From assembly GCF_031458075.1 (NCBI RefSeq), contig NZ_JAVDXT010000001.1, positions 1,426,001-1,490,000 of the forward strand: 64,000 nucleotides of DNA. Direction: 5' to 3'. Positions 26,910 through 34,916 of the stretch are shown in pieces. The notes below the pieces were generated by a model that worked only from the letters and a program-made list of their open reading frames with translations, did no database searches and was not told where the DNA came from. How positions within the stretch are numbered: position 1 is the first letter of the stretch; every line of letters starts with the position of its first letter. The stretch is from Rhodoferax_B ferrireducens_A (GTDB lineage: Bacteria > Pseudomonadota > Gammaproteobacteria > Burkholderiales > Burkholderiaceae_C). The position numbers and the translations under genes were made by a program.

Positions 26910-27239
26910 TTAAATCAGCTGTCCGTCCTGGCTTAAAGCCTGGTCCAGCTGCTCAATCAGGCCGGCCAGTACCGGGTCGCTGTCCGCCGATGCAGTGGCG
27001 GCGCTCTGCGGAGGCGCGGGGCGCGGAGCGGGAGCCCGGTCGCGGTCCGACAGGTCGAACGCCAGGTTCAGCGCGGCCAGCACGGCGATGCGGTCGCGGG
27101 CCTTGATCTTGCCGCCATCGCGGATCGCGCACATGGCCGTGTCCACCATTTTCACGGCGTCCAGCAAGCGGGCCTCGCCGCCTTCGGGGCAGCCCAGCAA
27201 ATAGCTTTGGCCGAGGATTTGTACTTCCAGCTGCTTCAT
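26910..27239 (-). CDS. zapA: Cell division protein ZapA
   Basis: A 109-residue FtsZ-ring stabiliser. The N-terminal MKQLEVQILGQSYLLGCPEG and the helix RDRIAVLAALNLAFDLSDRD are typical of ZapA; a Pro/Ala-rich linker precedes a short C-terminal helix. It acts in the cytoplasm as a tetramer that cross-links FtsZ filaments. Its start overlaps the end of the upstream coiled-coil gene by 4 bp, and 6S RNA begins about 10 bp after its stop. Confidence 0.93.
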   Translation of the reverse strand: MKQLEVQILGQSYLLGCPEGGEARLLDAVKMVDTAMCAIRDGGKIKARDRIAVLAALNLAFDLSDRDRAPAPRPAPPQSAATASADSDPVLAGLIEQLDQALSQDGQLI

Positions 27240-27481
27240 GGCGTGTCCTTGCGGGGGGCTGCGCGTACCGCAGGAGGCGGGCCGGCGTCGGGCAGGCGCT
27301 CCAGCAGCGCGTCGATACGGGCACGGGCGGCACCCAGGCGCGACTTCAGCGAATCGCGCTCCTGCTCCAGCGACGCGACCTGTTCGGTCAGCAATTTGTT
27401 GGTGCGCTGCAGCTCGCGGTAGCGCAGCAGCAGGCGTTCGGTGCGCTCTGCAACTTGATCAATTTGGGTGGGGGTGGCCAT
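27236..27481 (-). CDS. ZapB-like coiled-coil division protein
   Basis: An 81-residue protein that is almost entirely a coiled coil (ERTERLLLRYRELQRTNKLL and further heptads to about residue 62), then a proline/alanine tail. This is the TIGR02449-type protein found before zapA in many beta- and gammaproteobacteria. Coupling to zapA (4-bp overlap) supports a role beside the FtsZ ring. The name zapB is withheld because sequence identity with E. coli ZapB cannot be judged here. Confidence 0.82.
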   Translation of the reverse strand: MATPTQIDQVAERTERLLLRYRELQRTNKLLTEQVASLEQERDSLKSRLGAARARIDALLERLPDAGPPPAVRAAPRKDTP

Positions 27482-27532
27482 AAGCCACCGATTCTAGTGA
27501 CTAGTGTGCGGCCCCCCATCGTAAAATTCGCG

Positions 27533-27736
27533 CGTTGGTGCTCGCGGCGTGGTTCACACGGCGCAGTTCAACGGGAAGCAGAAGGAGGCCGCAAACCTCC
27601 GAGCCTGCGCTGCCCCCGCAACGGTCAAACGGATGGGTCCCTGGACCCGCCTCCTGCCAATCAGTCACTGGGTGTCACCGAACACATGCCTGGGAAGACG
27701 GTAGGAGTTTCCGCCAGCCCGGATACCGGCCAACAC
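27533..27736 (+). promoter_or_regulatory. Cobalamin riboswitch
   Basis: About 200 bases with the core elements of the adenosylcobalamin aptamer in the right order. These are AACGGGAAGCAG (P3 entry), GCTGCCCCCGCAACGG, the B12 box CAATCAGTCACTGGG (27658-27672), CCTGGGAAGACGG and the closing CCAGCCCGGATACCGGCC. It lies 98 bases before cobU and explains control of the whole B12 operon. A following hairpin, GACGGC...GCCGTC (27740-27776) with inner CAGGG/CCCTG, may be part of the expression platform; there is no long U run, so control of translation or Rho access is more likely. Confidence 0.95.
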
Positions 27737-27833
27737 GGTGACGGCATGCGTCAGGGCGCAACCCTGGCGCGCCGTCTTGACGCCCATGCACTGGCGGGGA
27801 CGCCGGTGCGGGCCTATACAAGTGCTAAACACC

Positions 27834-28400
27834 ATGACCAGCGAACTGATACTCGGCGGCCAGAAAAGCGGCAAGTCGCGCCGCGCCGAGCAACGGGCTG
27901 CCGCCTGGCTGGCTGCGTCCGCCGACCACCGTGCCGTCTTCGTCGCCACTGCCCAGCCCTGGGACGACGAGATGCGCGCGCGCATCGCCCGGCACCAGAG
28001 CGACCGGGCCGAGCGCGTGCCCGGCATGCTGACGATCGAAGAACCGCTGCTGCTGGCCGCGGCCATCGCCCAGCACAGCCGGGCCGACACATTGGTGGTG
28101 GTCGACTGCCTGACGCTGTGGCTGACGAATCTGCTGATGCCCGCAGAATTTACGGAAAATAGCCCTTCGGTGCAGGTAGCACCTGCGGCAGTAGCTATGT
28201 TTTTGGAAGCAATCAGCGCCGCGCCCGGCCCGCTGGTGCTGGTGGGCAACGAGATCGGCCTGGGCGTGATTCCCATGGGCCGCGAGGTGCGCGCCTTCGT
28301 CGATGCGCTGGGCAGCCTGAACCAGCAGGTGGCGCAGCGCTGCCAGCGCGTGACCTTGATGGCGGCGGGCTTGCCTTTGACTTTGAAAGACGCAGCATGA
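27834..28400 (+). CDS. cobU: Adenosylcobinamide kinase / adenosylcobinamide-phosphate guanylyltransferase
   Basis: Phosphorylates adenosylcobinamide and adds GMP to give AdoCbi-GDP. The 188-residue protein starts MTSELILGGQKSGKSRRAEQ with a P-loop (GGQKSGKS, 8-15). It carries VVDCLTLWLTNLL and GNEIGLGVIPMGREVRAFVD later, all CobU/CobP hallmarks. ATG 27834 is the family start. About 16 residues after LTNLLMP come from an in-frame copy of repeat family B, an insertion not expected in the family. First gene after the riboswitch, overlapping btuF by 4 bp. Confidence 0.94.
   Translation: MTSELILGGQKSGKSRRAEQRAAAWLAASADHRAVFVATAQPWDDEMRARIARHQSDRAERVPGMLTIEEPLLLAAAIAQHSRADTLVVVDCLTLWLTNLLMPAEFTENSPSVQVAPAAVAMFLEAISAAPGPLVLVGNEIGLGVIPMGREVRAFVDALGSLNQQVAQRCQRVTLMAAGLPLTLKDAA
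28155..28205. repeat. Dispersed repeat family B, copy 4 (inside cobU)
   Basis: GAAAATAGCCCTTCGGTGCA followed by GGTAGCACCTGCGGCAGTAGCTATG. It shares the GGTAGCACCTGC/AGTAGCTAT ends of the family and is read in frame as roughly TENSPSVQVAPAAVAM. The insert contains a small inverted repeat, GCAGGT-A-GCACCTGC. Confidence 0.65.
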
Positions 28401-29245
28401 AGCTGTGCTTGTGGATCTGCCTGCTGGTCGCCGTGCCCGCGCAGGCGCTGCAGCTGACCGACGACCGCGGCGTCAACGTCAGCTTCGCCCAGACGCCGCA
28501 GCGCATCGTCAGCCTGCTGCCCTCCCTGACCGAGAGCGTCTGCGAACTGGGCCAGTGCGCGCGGCTGGTGGCGGTAGACCGCTACTCCAACTTCCCCGAC
28601 AGCGTGCGCAGCCTGCCCCAGGTGGGCGGCGGACTCGATCCGAACATCGAGGCCATCGTCGCCCTGCGACCGGACGTGGTGCTGCTGGCCACCGCCTCGC
28701 GTGCCAGTGCGCGTCTGGAGGCGCTGGGCATCAAGGTCGTCGCGCTGGAGCCTAAAACCTACAAGGACGTGCAGCGCGTGCTGGCCAAGCTCGGCCAGCT
28801 GCTGCAGGTGGCGGACGCGGCGCGTATCTGGCGCAACATCGATGCGGCAGTATCGGCCGCAGCCCAGTCGCTGCCGGCCAAGGTCAAGAACACACGCGTC
28901 TACTTCGAGGTGAATTCCGCGCCGTACGCAGCCGGCAGCACCTCCTTTATCGGCGAAACCATGGCCCGGCTCGGCGTGCAGAACATCGTGCCGCCGGCGC
29001 TCGGCCCGTTCCCCAAGCTGAACCCGGAATTCGTCGTCCGCGCCAACCCGGACCTGATCATGGTGGGCGACCGCAACGCGCTGGGGCTGGAGCAGCGCCC
29101 CGGCTGGGCCGCCATCCGCGCGGTCCGCGAAAAGCGCATCTGCGTGTTCACCACCGCCCAGTCGGACACCCTGGTGCGCCCCGGCCCGCGCATGGCCGAA
29201 GCCGCGCGTACCATGGCCGCCTGCCTGCAGGACAAAGCCCCGTGA
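28397..29245 (+). CDS. btuF: Cobalamin ABC transporter periplasmic binding protein
   Basis: A 282-residue periplasmic protein with a signal peptide (MKLCLWICLLVAVPAQA) and a helical-backbone binding fold: PQRIVSLLPSLTESVCELGQ, VGGGLDPNIEAIVALRPDVV and the C-terminal RPGPRMAEAARTMA. BtuF delivers cobalamin or cobinamide to BtuCD. Its start overlaps cobU and its stop overlaps btuC, each by 4 bp. Confidence 0.92.
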   Translation: MKLCLWICLLVAVPAQALQLTDDRGVNVSFAQTPQRIVSLLPSLTESVCELGQCARLVAVDRYSNFPDSVRSLPQVGGGLDPNIEAIVALRPDVVLLATASRASARLEALGIKVVALEPKTYKDVQRVLAKLGQLLQVADAARIWRNIDAAVSAAAQSLPAKVKNTRVYFEVNSAPYAAGSTSFIGETMARLGVQNIVPPALGPFPKLNPEFVVRANPDLIMVGDRNALGLEQRPGWAAIRAVREKRICVFTTAQSDTLVRPGPRMAEAARTMAACLQDKAP

Positions 29246-30237
29246 CAGCCCGGCGCGCTGGGCTTTTGGCAACCGGTTTGCTGCTGCTGGCCCTGGCCTT
29301 GCTGGCCGTCGGCGCCAGCATCGGCAGCACCGGTTTCGAAGGCCTGCTGGCGGCGCGGCACGATGCCGTGGCGCTGCAGATCCTGCTGGATATCCGCCTG
29401 CCGCGCACCCTGGGCGCCTGGCTGGCCGGGGCCTTGCTGGGCCTGGCCGGTGCGGTAGCGCAAGGCCTGTTCCGCAATCCGCTGGCCGACCCGTACCTGC
29501 TGGGCAGCGCATCCGGCGCTTCGCTGGCGATGGCTCTCGCGCTGGTGCTGTTGGGCGTATCGCCATTCGCTACCGCCTGGCTGGTGCGCGTTGGGCTCAC
29601 CGGTGCGGCCTTTGCCGGTGCGATCGGTGGCGTGCTGCTGACCTTGCTGCTGGCAAATAGCGTGCAGCACACGCTGCGCCTGCTGCTGGCCGGGGTCATC
29701 GTCGGCGTGGTGCTGGGCGCGGCCAAGGATCTGGTGACGCTGGGCGCGCCGGACATCCTCAGCGCGATGCAGGGCTTCAACCTGGGCAGCACCAGCTTTG
29801 TCGGCTGGACGGCGTGTGCGCTGATGGCCGGCGTGTGGCTGCTCTGCGTGGCGGTGGCCTGGGCGCTGGGCCATGTGCTCGACGGCCTGAGCCTGGGCGA
29901 AGCTACGGCCCAAAGCCTGGGCCTGCCGCTGCCGCGCATGCGTGCCATCCTGATTCTGGTGCTGGCCCTGGCTACCGGCACGGCCGTGGCGCAGACCGGC
30001 ATGATCGCCTTCGTCGGCCTGGCCGCGCCGCATCTGGCGCGTTCGCTGGTGAAGACCACGCACAGCCGGCTCATCCTGCTGTCCAGTCTGGCCGGGGGCG
30101 TGCTGCTGATGGCGGCCGATATCCTGGCGCGTTGGCTGCTGGCGCCGCAGGAGCTGCCGGTGGGCGTGCTGACGGCGGTGCTCGGCGGCAGCTACCTGCT
30201 GTGGCGCATGCACAAGCGTGGCGGAGGTTTGCTATGA
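29242..30237 (+). CDS. btuC: Cobalamin ABC transporter permease (FecCD family)
   Basis: A 331-residue FecCD/BtuC-type permease with nine to ten membrane segments. Family motifs: RLPRTLGAWLAGALLGLAGA, NPLADPYLLGSASGAS, and GMIAFVGLAAPHLARSLVKT in the coupling region for the ATPase. It pairs with BtuF and BtuD. Overlaps of 4 bp on both sides show translational coupling. Confidence 0.94.
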   Translation: MTARRAGLLATGLLLLALALLAVGASIGSTGFEGLLAARHDAVALQILLDIRLPRTLGAWLAGALLGLAGAVAQGLFRNPLADPYLLGSASGASLAMALALVLLGVSPFATAWLVRVGLTGAAFAGAIGGVLLTLLLANSVQHTLRLLLAGVIVGVVLGAAKDLVTLGAPDILSAMQGFNLGSTSFVGWTACALMAGVWLLCVAVAWALGHVLDGLSLGEATAQSLGLPLPRMRAILILVLALATGTAVAQTGMIAFVGLAAPHLARSLVKTTHSRLILLSSLAGGVLLMAADILARWLLAPQELPVGVLTAVLGGSYLLWRMHKRGGGLL

Positions 30238-31001
30238 CAAACATAGCACTTCGTGCAAGCGGCGTCTGCGCCAGCCTGTCAAAAGCCCCGATATTGCATG
30301 GCATCGATGCGAGCTTTGGCAAAGGCCGCTGGGCCAGCATCGTCGGCCCGAACGGCGCGGGCAAATCAACGCTGCTGAAGGTGCTGGCCGGCTTGCTGCC
30401 ATGCACCGGCAGCGTGGAATTGCTGGGCCGGCCGCTGGCTTCGTTCCCCGGTCGGCAACGCGCCCAAACCCTGGCCTGGCTGGGGCAGGGTGAGGCCAGT
30501 GCCGATGATCTGACGGTCTGGGACGTGGCCATGCTGGGCCGCCTGCCGCACCGCGCCTGGCTGGCCGCGCCGACCGCGGCCGACCAAGCGGCGGTCGAGC
30601 AGGCCTTGCGTTCCACCCAGGCCTGGGACTGGCGGGAACGCGCGCTCGGCCAGCTGTCGGGCGGCGAACGCCAGCGCGTGCTGTTGGCGCGGGGGCTGGC
30701 GGTGCAGGCGCCTGTGCTGCTGATGGACGAGCCGCTGGCGAACCTCGACCCGCCGCACCAGACCGACTGGCTGCTGCTGGTGCGCGCGCTGGTGGCGCGC
30801 GGCCACACGGTGGTCAGCGTGTTGCACGAGGTGTCGATCGCGCTGCAGGCCGACGACATGCTGGTGCTGGCCCAGGGCCGGGTGCGGCATGCGGGCCTGT
30901 GTGCCGACCCGGCCACGCACCACGCGCTGGAGCAGGTGTTTGACCAACGCATCACCATCCAGCGCGTATCCCATCAATGGATTGCGCTACCAAAAATATG
31001 A
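30234..31001 (+). CDS. btuD: Cobalamin ABC transporter ATP-binding protein
   Basis: A 255-residue ATPase of the iron/B12 type. Walker A GPNGAGKST is at 38-46, the signature is LSGGERQRVLLARGL, Walker B is VLLMDEPLANLD, and the switch histidine is in VVSVLHEVS. It powers BtuCF uptake. ATG 30234 overlaps btuC by 4 bp; the stop overlaps the bluB start by 4 bp. Confidence 0.94.
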   Translation: MTNIALRASGVCASLSKAPILHGIDASFGKGRWASIVGPNGAGKSTLLKVLAGLLPCTGSVELLGRPLASFPGRQRAQTLAWLGQGEASADDLTVWDVAMLGRLPHRAWLAAPTAADQAAVEQALRSTQAWDWRERALGQLSGGERQRVLLARGLAVQAPVLLMDEPLANLDPPHQTDWLLLVRALVARGHTVVSVLHEVSIALQADDMLVLAQGRVRHAGLCADPATHHALEQVFDQRITIQRVSHQWIALPKI

Positions 31002-31663
31002 ACGACCACGCCTTCAGCGCGCCCGAGCGCAACGCCGTCTACCGCGCGATCTTCGAGCGCCGCGACATGCGGCATTTCAATGGCGGCGAGGTCGAACCCG
31101 AGCTGCTGCGGCGCCTGCTGCTGGCCGCACACCACGGCCCCAGCGTCGGCTTCATGCAGCCCTGGCGCTTCATCCGCATCACCCAACTGGCGCAACGCCA
31201 GCAGCTGCACAGCGTGGTCGAGGCCGAGCGCCTGCTGACCGCCGAAGCCCTGGGCGAGCGGCAAGACGACTTCATGCGGCTGAAGGTGCAAGGCCTGCTG
31301 GACGCCGCCGAGCTGCTGGCCGTGGTGCTGCCCGATGGCCGCGAGAAGCACATCTTTGGCCGCCGCACCTTGCCGCAAATGGACCTGGCATCCGCCTCGT
31401 GCGCGATCCAGAACCTGTGGCTGGCAGCCCGTGCCGAAGGCCTAGGGATGGGCTGGGTCTCGCTGTTCGACCCGCAGGTGGTGGCCGGTGTGCTGGGCCT
31501 GCCAGCCGGCGCCGAGGTCATCGGCCTGCTGTGCCTGGGCCCGGTGGCCCAGTTCTATGACCGGCCGATGCTGGAGCAGGAACAATGGGCGCGCCGCACT
31601 GCCTTGGCCGAGCTGGTGTTTGACGACCAGTGGGGCCAGGCTTCCGCCCTGTTTGCTGACTGA
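30998..31663 (+). CDS. bluB: 5,6-dimethylbenzimidazole synthase
   Basis: Oxygen-dependent cleavage of reduced FMN to 5,6-dimethylbenzimidazole, the lower ligand of B12. The 221-residue nitroreductase-fold protein has the BluB markers ERRDMRHFNGG, AAHHGPSVGFMQPWRFIRI and ASCAIQNLWLAARAEGLGMGWVS. ATG 30998 is preferred because it overlaps btuD by 4 bp like the other genes here; ATG 30977 would add seven residues. Its presence means the cell can make its own lower ligand when salvaging cobinamide aerobically. Confidence 0.94.
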   Translation: MNDHAFSAPERNAVYRAIFERRDMRHFNGGEVEPELLRRLLLAAHHGPSVGFMQPWRFIRITQLAQRQQLHSVVEAERLLTAEALGERQDDFMRLKVQGLLDAAELLAVVLPDGREKHIFGRRTLPQMDLASASCAIQNLWLAARAEGLGMGWVSLFDPQVVAGVLGLPAGAEVIGLLCLGPVAQFYDRPMLEQEQWARRTALAELVFDDQWGQASALFAD

Positions 31664-31676
31664 AAATACGCCCACC

Positions 31677-32105
31677 ATGCACATTCGAAGCTACCAAGAA
31701 TCCGATGAAGCCGCCGTTGTCGCCCTCTGGCAAGCCTGCGGCCTGACCCGCCCCTGGAACGATCCGCACAAAGATATCGCGCGCAAGCTGCTGGTGCAGC
31801 GCGAGCTGTTTTTGGTCGGCGAAGTCGATGGCCAACTGGTCGCCACCGCCATGGCCGGCTACGAAGGCCACCGTGGCTGGGTCAATTACCTGGCGGTGCA
31901 ACCTGACCAGCGCGGCCAGGGCCATGGCGCGGTGCTGATGGCGCACATCGAGCAACTGTTGCTGGCCCTGGGCTGCCCCAAGCTGAACCTGCAGGTGCGC
32001 TCCAGCAACACCGCGGTGCTGGATTTCTACCGCCACCTGGGCTACGCGCAGGACGAGGCCGTGAGCCTGGGCAAGCGGCTGATCCCCGATGGGCCTGCCG
32101 CTTGA
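31677..32105 (+). CDS. ypeA: GNAT family acetyltransferase, YpeA-like
   Basis: A 142-residue GNAT protein closely patterned on E. coli YpeA: LWQACGLTRPWNDPHKDIAR at the N-terminus, the acetyl-CoA loop QPDQRGQGHGAVLM and the C-terminal LSLGKRLIPD-type ending (VSLGKRLIPDG). The substrate is unknown. It sits inside the B12 operon, 13 bp after bluB, and its stop overlaps the TTG start of cbiB, so it is part of the same message. A role in B12 metabolism is unproven. Confidence 0.9.
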   Translation: MHIRSYQESDEAAVVALWQACGLTRPWNDPHKDIARKLLVQRELFLVGEVDGQLVATAMAGYEGHRGWVNYLAVQPDQRGQGHGAVLMAHIEQLLLALGCPKLNLQVRSSNTAVLDFYRHLGYAQDEAVSLGKRLIPDGPAA

Positions 32106-33043
32106 ACTGGGCCGTCGCTGCCGCGGCGCTGCTGCTGGCGCTGGCCGTCGATGTCTGGCTGGGCGAGCCGCGGGCCCGCTGGCACCCGGTGGTGTGGATC
32201 GGCAACTACCTGGGGTGGATCGGTCAACGCATTGCGCCCGCACAGGCGGCCCGCGACCCGGATTTCAAGGCTTTTGTGCTGGGTGCGCTGGCGTGGTCTG
32301 CGGGCGCTGCTACGGTTTGTGTAGCGGCGTGGTGGCTGCAGCATGCGTTGTTGCAGTTGCCGGCGCTGTTGGCCGCAGTGCTGCTGGGCCTGGTGCTGAA
32401 GCCACTATTGGCCTGGGCCATGCTTCAGCGCGAAGTGCTCGCGGTGGAAGCGGCGCTGGGTGAGTCCTTGGACGCCGGCCGCCAGCGGCTGTCCTGGCTG
32501 GTCAGCCGCGATGTGGCCGCGCTGACCGAGGGCCAGGTGCGCGAGAGCGCCATCGAGTCGCTGGCCGAGAACCTGAACGATTCGGTCGTGGCCCCCATCT
32601 TCTGGTTCGTGCTGTTCGGCCTACCGGGCGCGGCGCTGTACCGGTTTGCGAACACCGCCGACGCCATGTGGGGCTACCGCGGCGTGCGCAACGGCCGCGT
32701 CTGGGAATGGGCGGGCAAATGGGCGGCCTGGGCCGACGATGTGCTGTCGTGGCTACCCGCGCGCATCACAGCCGTGCTGCTGCTGGCCGTGGCCGGCAGT
32801 GGGCGGGGCTGGGCACTGCTGCGCGAGGCGCGTTTGACGCCCTCGCCGAACAGCGGCTGGCCGATGGCAGCCATGGCTCTGGTGCTGGATGTGCGGCTCG
32901 GCAAGCCCGGCGTCTATACCTTGAACAGCAGCGGGCGCGTGCCGGTTGCGGCGGATACCCAGCAGGCTGTGCGCTATGCAAGAAATACCTTGCTGGCGCT
33001 TATTCTTGCTGCGCTGGTAGCTCTGGTTTTAATAGCAAGATGA
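32102..33043 (+). CDS. cbiB: Adenosylcobinamide-phosphate synthase
   Basis: Attaches (R)-1-amino-2-propanol phosphate to adenosylcobyric acid; an inner-membrane protein. 313 residues with LAVDVWLGEPRARWHPVVWI near the start, RESAIESLAENLNDSVVAP and PNSGWPMAAMALVLDVRLGK, all CbiB/CobD signatures. The start is TTG, overlapping ypeA by 4 bp. The last 20 or so residues (LALILAALVALVLIAR) are encoded by a copy of repeat family B, which supplies a C-terminal membrane segment. Confidence 0.93.
   Translation: MNWAVAAAALLLALAVDVWLGEPRARWHPVVWIGNYLGWIGQRIAPAQAARDPDFKAFVLGALAWSAGAATVCVAAWWLQHALLQLPALLAAVLLGLVLKPLLAWAMLQREVLAVEAALGESLDAGRQRLSWLVSRDVAALTEGQVRESAIESLAENLNDSVVAPIFWFVLFGLPGAALYRFANTADAMWGYRGVRNGRVWEWAGKWAAWADDVLSWLPARITAVLLLAVAGSGRGWALLREARLTPSPNSGWPMAAMALVLDVRLGKPGVYTLNSSGRVPVAADTQQAVRYARNTLLALILAALVALVLIAR
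32992..33036. repeat. Dispersed repeat family B, copy 5 (3' end of cbiB)
   Basis: GCTGGCGCTTATTCTTGCTG followed by CGCTGGTAGCTCTGGTTTTAATAGC. This matches the reverse-orientation family form GCGCTTATTCCACCTGCGC-(N)-GTAGCTATTTTTTAGATAGC. It is read in frame as the hydrophobic C-terminus of CbiB. Confidence 0.7.
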
Positions 33044-33999
33044 CGCACATACCTGTCCACGGAGGGCCGGACGCACTGGGTGTGCCGCGGTTCGATTTCT
33101 CCACCAACAGCAATGCCTGCGGCCCGTGCCCGTATGCGCTGGCCGCCGTGCAGCAGGCCGACGCCACACGCTACCCCGACCCGCAGTACACCGCCATGAA
33201 ACAACAGCTAGCGGCCTTCCACGGCGTGGCCGCGCAGCGCATCGTGCTGGCGGCCAGCGCCAGCGAGTTCATCCACCGCATCAGCGCGGTACACCAACGC
33301 CAGCGCGTGTACCTGCCGCAGCACCATTACGGCGACTACCTGCAGGCCGCGCAGGCCTGGAGCCTGGCCCTATCAGATGCGGCGCAGGCCCAGTTGCTGT
33401 GGGCCTGCGAGCCGTCCAGCCCCTTGGGCCAGGCCCATGCGGGTTTGCCGGTGTTGGTCGATGGCTTGCGGGCCGACCAGCAACTGGTGCTGGACTGCGC
33501 CTATGCGCCGCTGCGGCTGGAGGGCAGGGCGAGCCTGGACGCCGCGCAGCGTGATCGCGTCTGGCAGATGTGGACGCCGAACAAGGCCTTGGGCTTGACC
33601 GGCATCCGTGCCGCCTATGCGATCGCGCCATTGGGCGCAGACACCGCGGCGCTGCAGGCGCTGTGCCCGTCCTGGCCGGTCGGCGCGCACGGCGTGGCGC
33701 TGCTGCAGGCCTGGTGCGTATCGGCCAGCCAGCAGTGGCTGGCGCAGAGCCTGGTGAGGTTGCGTGAATGGAAGGCGCGGCAGCTCGCTGTGTGCAAAGC
33801 CCTGGGCTGGGAATGCCTGCCCAGTGACGCCAATTTCTTCTGCGCCCGGCCCGGCGGAGACGACTTGCCGCTGCGTCTGCAGCAGCTGCGCGCCTGCGGC
33901 ATCAAGCTGCGCGACGCCACCTCTTTCGGCCTGCCGGGCTATGTGCGCCTGGGCGTGTTGCCGCCTTTGGCGCAGGATGCGCTCGTTTCGGCAAGCTAG
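33040..33999 (+). CDS. cobC: L-threonine-O-3-phosphate decarboxylase (PLP enzyme)
   Basis: Makes (R)-1-amino-2-propanol phosphate, the substrate of CbiB. The 319-residue aminotransferase class I-fold protein is short for the family. It has FDFSTNSNACGPCPYALAAV near the start, DCAYAPLR, and the PLP lysine in MWTPNKALGLTGIRAAYAIA. The start overlaps cbiB by 4 bp. Named cobC as in Pseudomonas; the same enzyme is CobD in Salmonella. Last gene of the riboswitch operon in view; cobalamin synthase (cobS), cobT and cobyric acid synthase are not in the window. Confidence 0.88.
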   Translation: MTHIPVHGGPDALGVPRFDFSTNSNACGPCPYALAAVQQADATRYPDPQYTAMKQQLAAFHGVAAQRIVLAASASEFIHRISAVHQRQRVYLPQHHYGDYLQAAQAWSLALSDAAQAQLLWACEPSSPLGQAHAGLPVLVDGLRADQQLVLDCAYAPLRLEGRASLDAAQRDRVWQMWTPNKALGLTGIRAAYAIAPLGADTAALQALCPSWPVGAHGVALLQAWCVSASQQWLAQSLVRLREWKARQLAVCKALGWECLPSDANFFCARPGGDDLPLRLQQLRACGIKLRDATSFGLPGYVRLGVLPPLAQDALVSAS

Positions 34000-34134
34000 A
34001 CCTGTTCTTGCGCCTTGGGCGTTTTGTCCGTCGTGTCTTTGCATTCGGGCCATGCTCCGTCGTACGACAGCGGTTTGTCCTACCTGCGCAGAAAAGTTTG
34101 CTGCCAACATGGTGAGTCAACTACTGAAAGACCT

Positions 34135-34332
34135 ATGACCGATCCAAGAAACGTTGCGCACGACAAAAAAGTGCAGCAAGAGAAGAAGCACCGCGGAGAA
34201 GAGTTGGCGCCCGGTGCAGACCAGACACCGCAGCCCGGCAAGAAGACGCACATGGAACACCATGCATCCGACACGCCCAAGGTTCCTGACGAGGCTGCGC
34301 CGGTGCCAACGGAAGAGAAGCCGCTGGACTGA
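34135..34332 (+). CDS. Small hydrophilic protein of unknown function
   Basis: A 65-residue, highly charged, proline-rich protein without hydrophobic segments (MTDPRNVAHDKKVQQEKKHR, then many Lys, Glu and Pro). Probably disordered. Codon use fits the surrounding genes. A 28-residue frame just upstream (34051-34138, containing CPTCAEKFAANM) overlaps its start by 4 bp and could be a leader peptide. No family is recognised. Confidence 0.6.
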   Translation: MTDPRNVAHDKKVQQEKKHRGEELAPGADQTPQPGKKTHMEHHASDTPKVPDEAAPVPTEEKPLD

Positions 34333-34391
34333 TCTACCGTTCTGGAAGGTGAGATGCGCAGTGCAGCGGGCACGGCCGCAGGAAGAAAGAT

Positions 34392-34769
34392 TTAAGCCTC
34401 GGGTTCGTTGCAAACCACTTCGATGTTGTGCCCGTCCGGACCAATGACGAACGCAGCATAGTAGTTCGCGTGGTAGTGTGGGCGCAGACCCGGTGCGCCG
34501 TTGTCTTTGCCGCCCGCATCCAGCGCCGCGCGATAGAAAGCCTCGACTTGCTGGCGGTTCTTGGCCGCGAATGCCACGTGGAGATGCGCCGGTTTCTCCT
34601 GGGTCTCGAACAAACACAATGAAGACTTGCCGCCTGGTTGGCACAGCTCGACACCGTACGCCGGCGGCCCTTCCGAGGCAATCACTATGCCGAGCGGTTC
34701 GAGTGATTTGAGGAAGAATGCTTTGCTCGCTGCATAGTCGCTGACGCCGAATTTGACATGGTCAAACAT
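34392..34769 (-). CDS. VOC family (glyoxalase-like) protein
   Basis: A 125-residue single-domain VOC protein. MFDHVKFGVSDYAASKAFFL begins the first beta-alpha-beta-beta-beta unit; HLHVAFAAKNRQQVEAFYRA and FVIGPDGHNIEVVCNEPE end the second. His4 and Glu118 sit where metal ligands are expected. The family covers isomerases, dioxygenases and resistance proteins, so the reaction cannot be named. It is a single gene. Confidence 0.87.
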   Translation of the reverse strand: MFDHVKFGVSDYAASKAFFLKSLEPLGIVIASEGPPAYGVELCQPGGKSSLCLFETQEKPAHLHVAFAAKNRQQVEAFYRAALDAGGKDNGAPGLRPHYHANYYAAFVIGPDGHNIEVVCNEPEA

Positions 34770-34916
34770 GGGTTCTCCAGAAGTGTGCGGGCCTGCGCGA
34801 GGCCCAACGCGAAGGCCACTATAGCGTGGCGCAAACTTGTGGCGCCGTAATGCGCGGTCATTTCTCCCTCACAAGACGGAGCACTGGCTCCATCCAAAAG
34901 TTCAAGACCAATCGAC

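Noticed and set aside
29814..30233. An upstream extension of btuD
   Set aside because: It overlaps btuC in another frame and lacks ATPase motifs; the 4-bp overlap start at 30234 fits the operon pattern.
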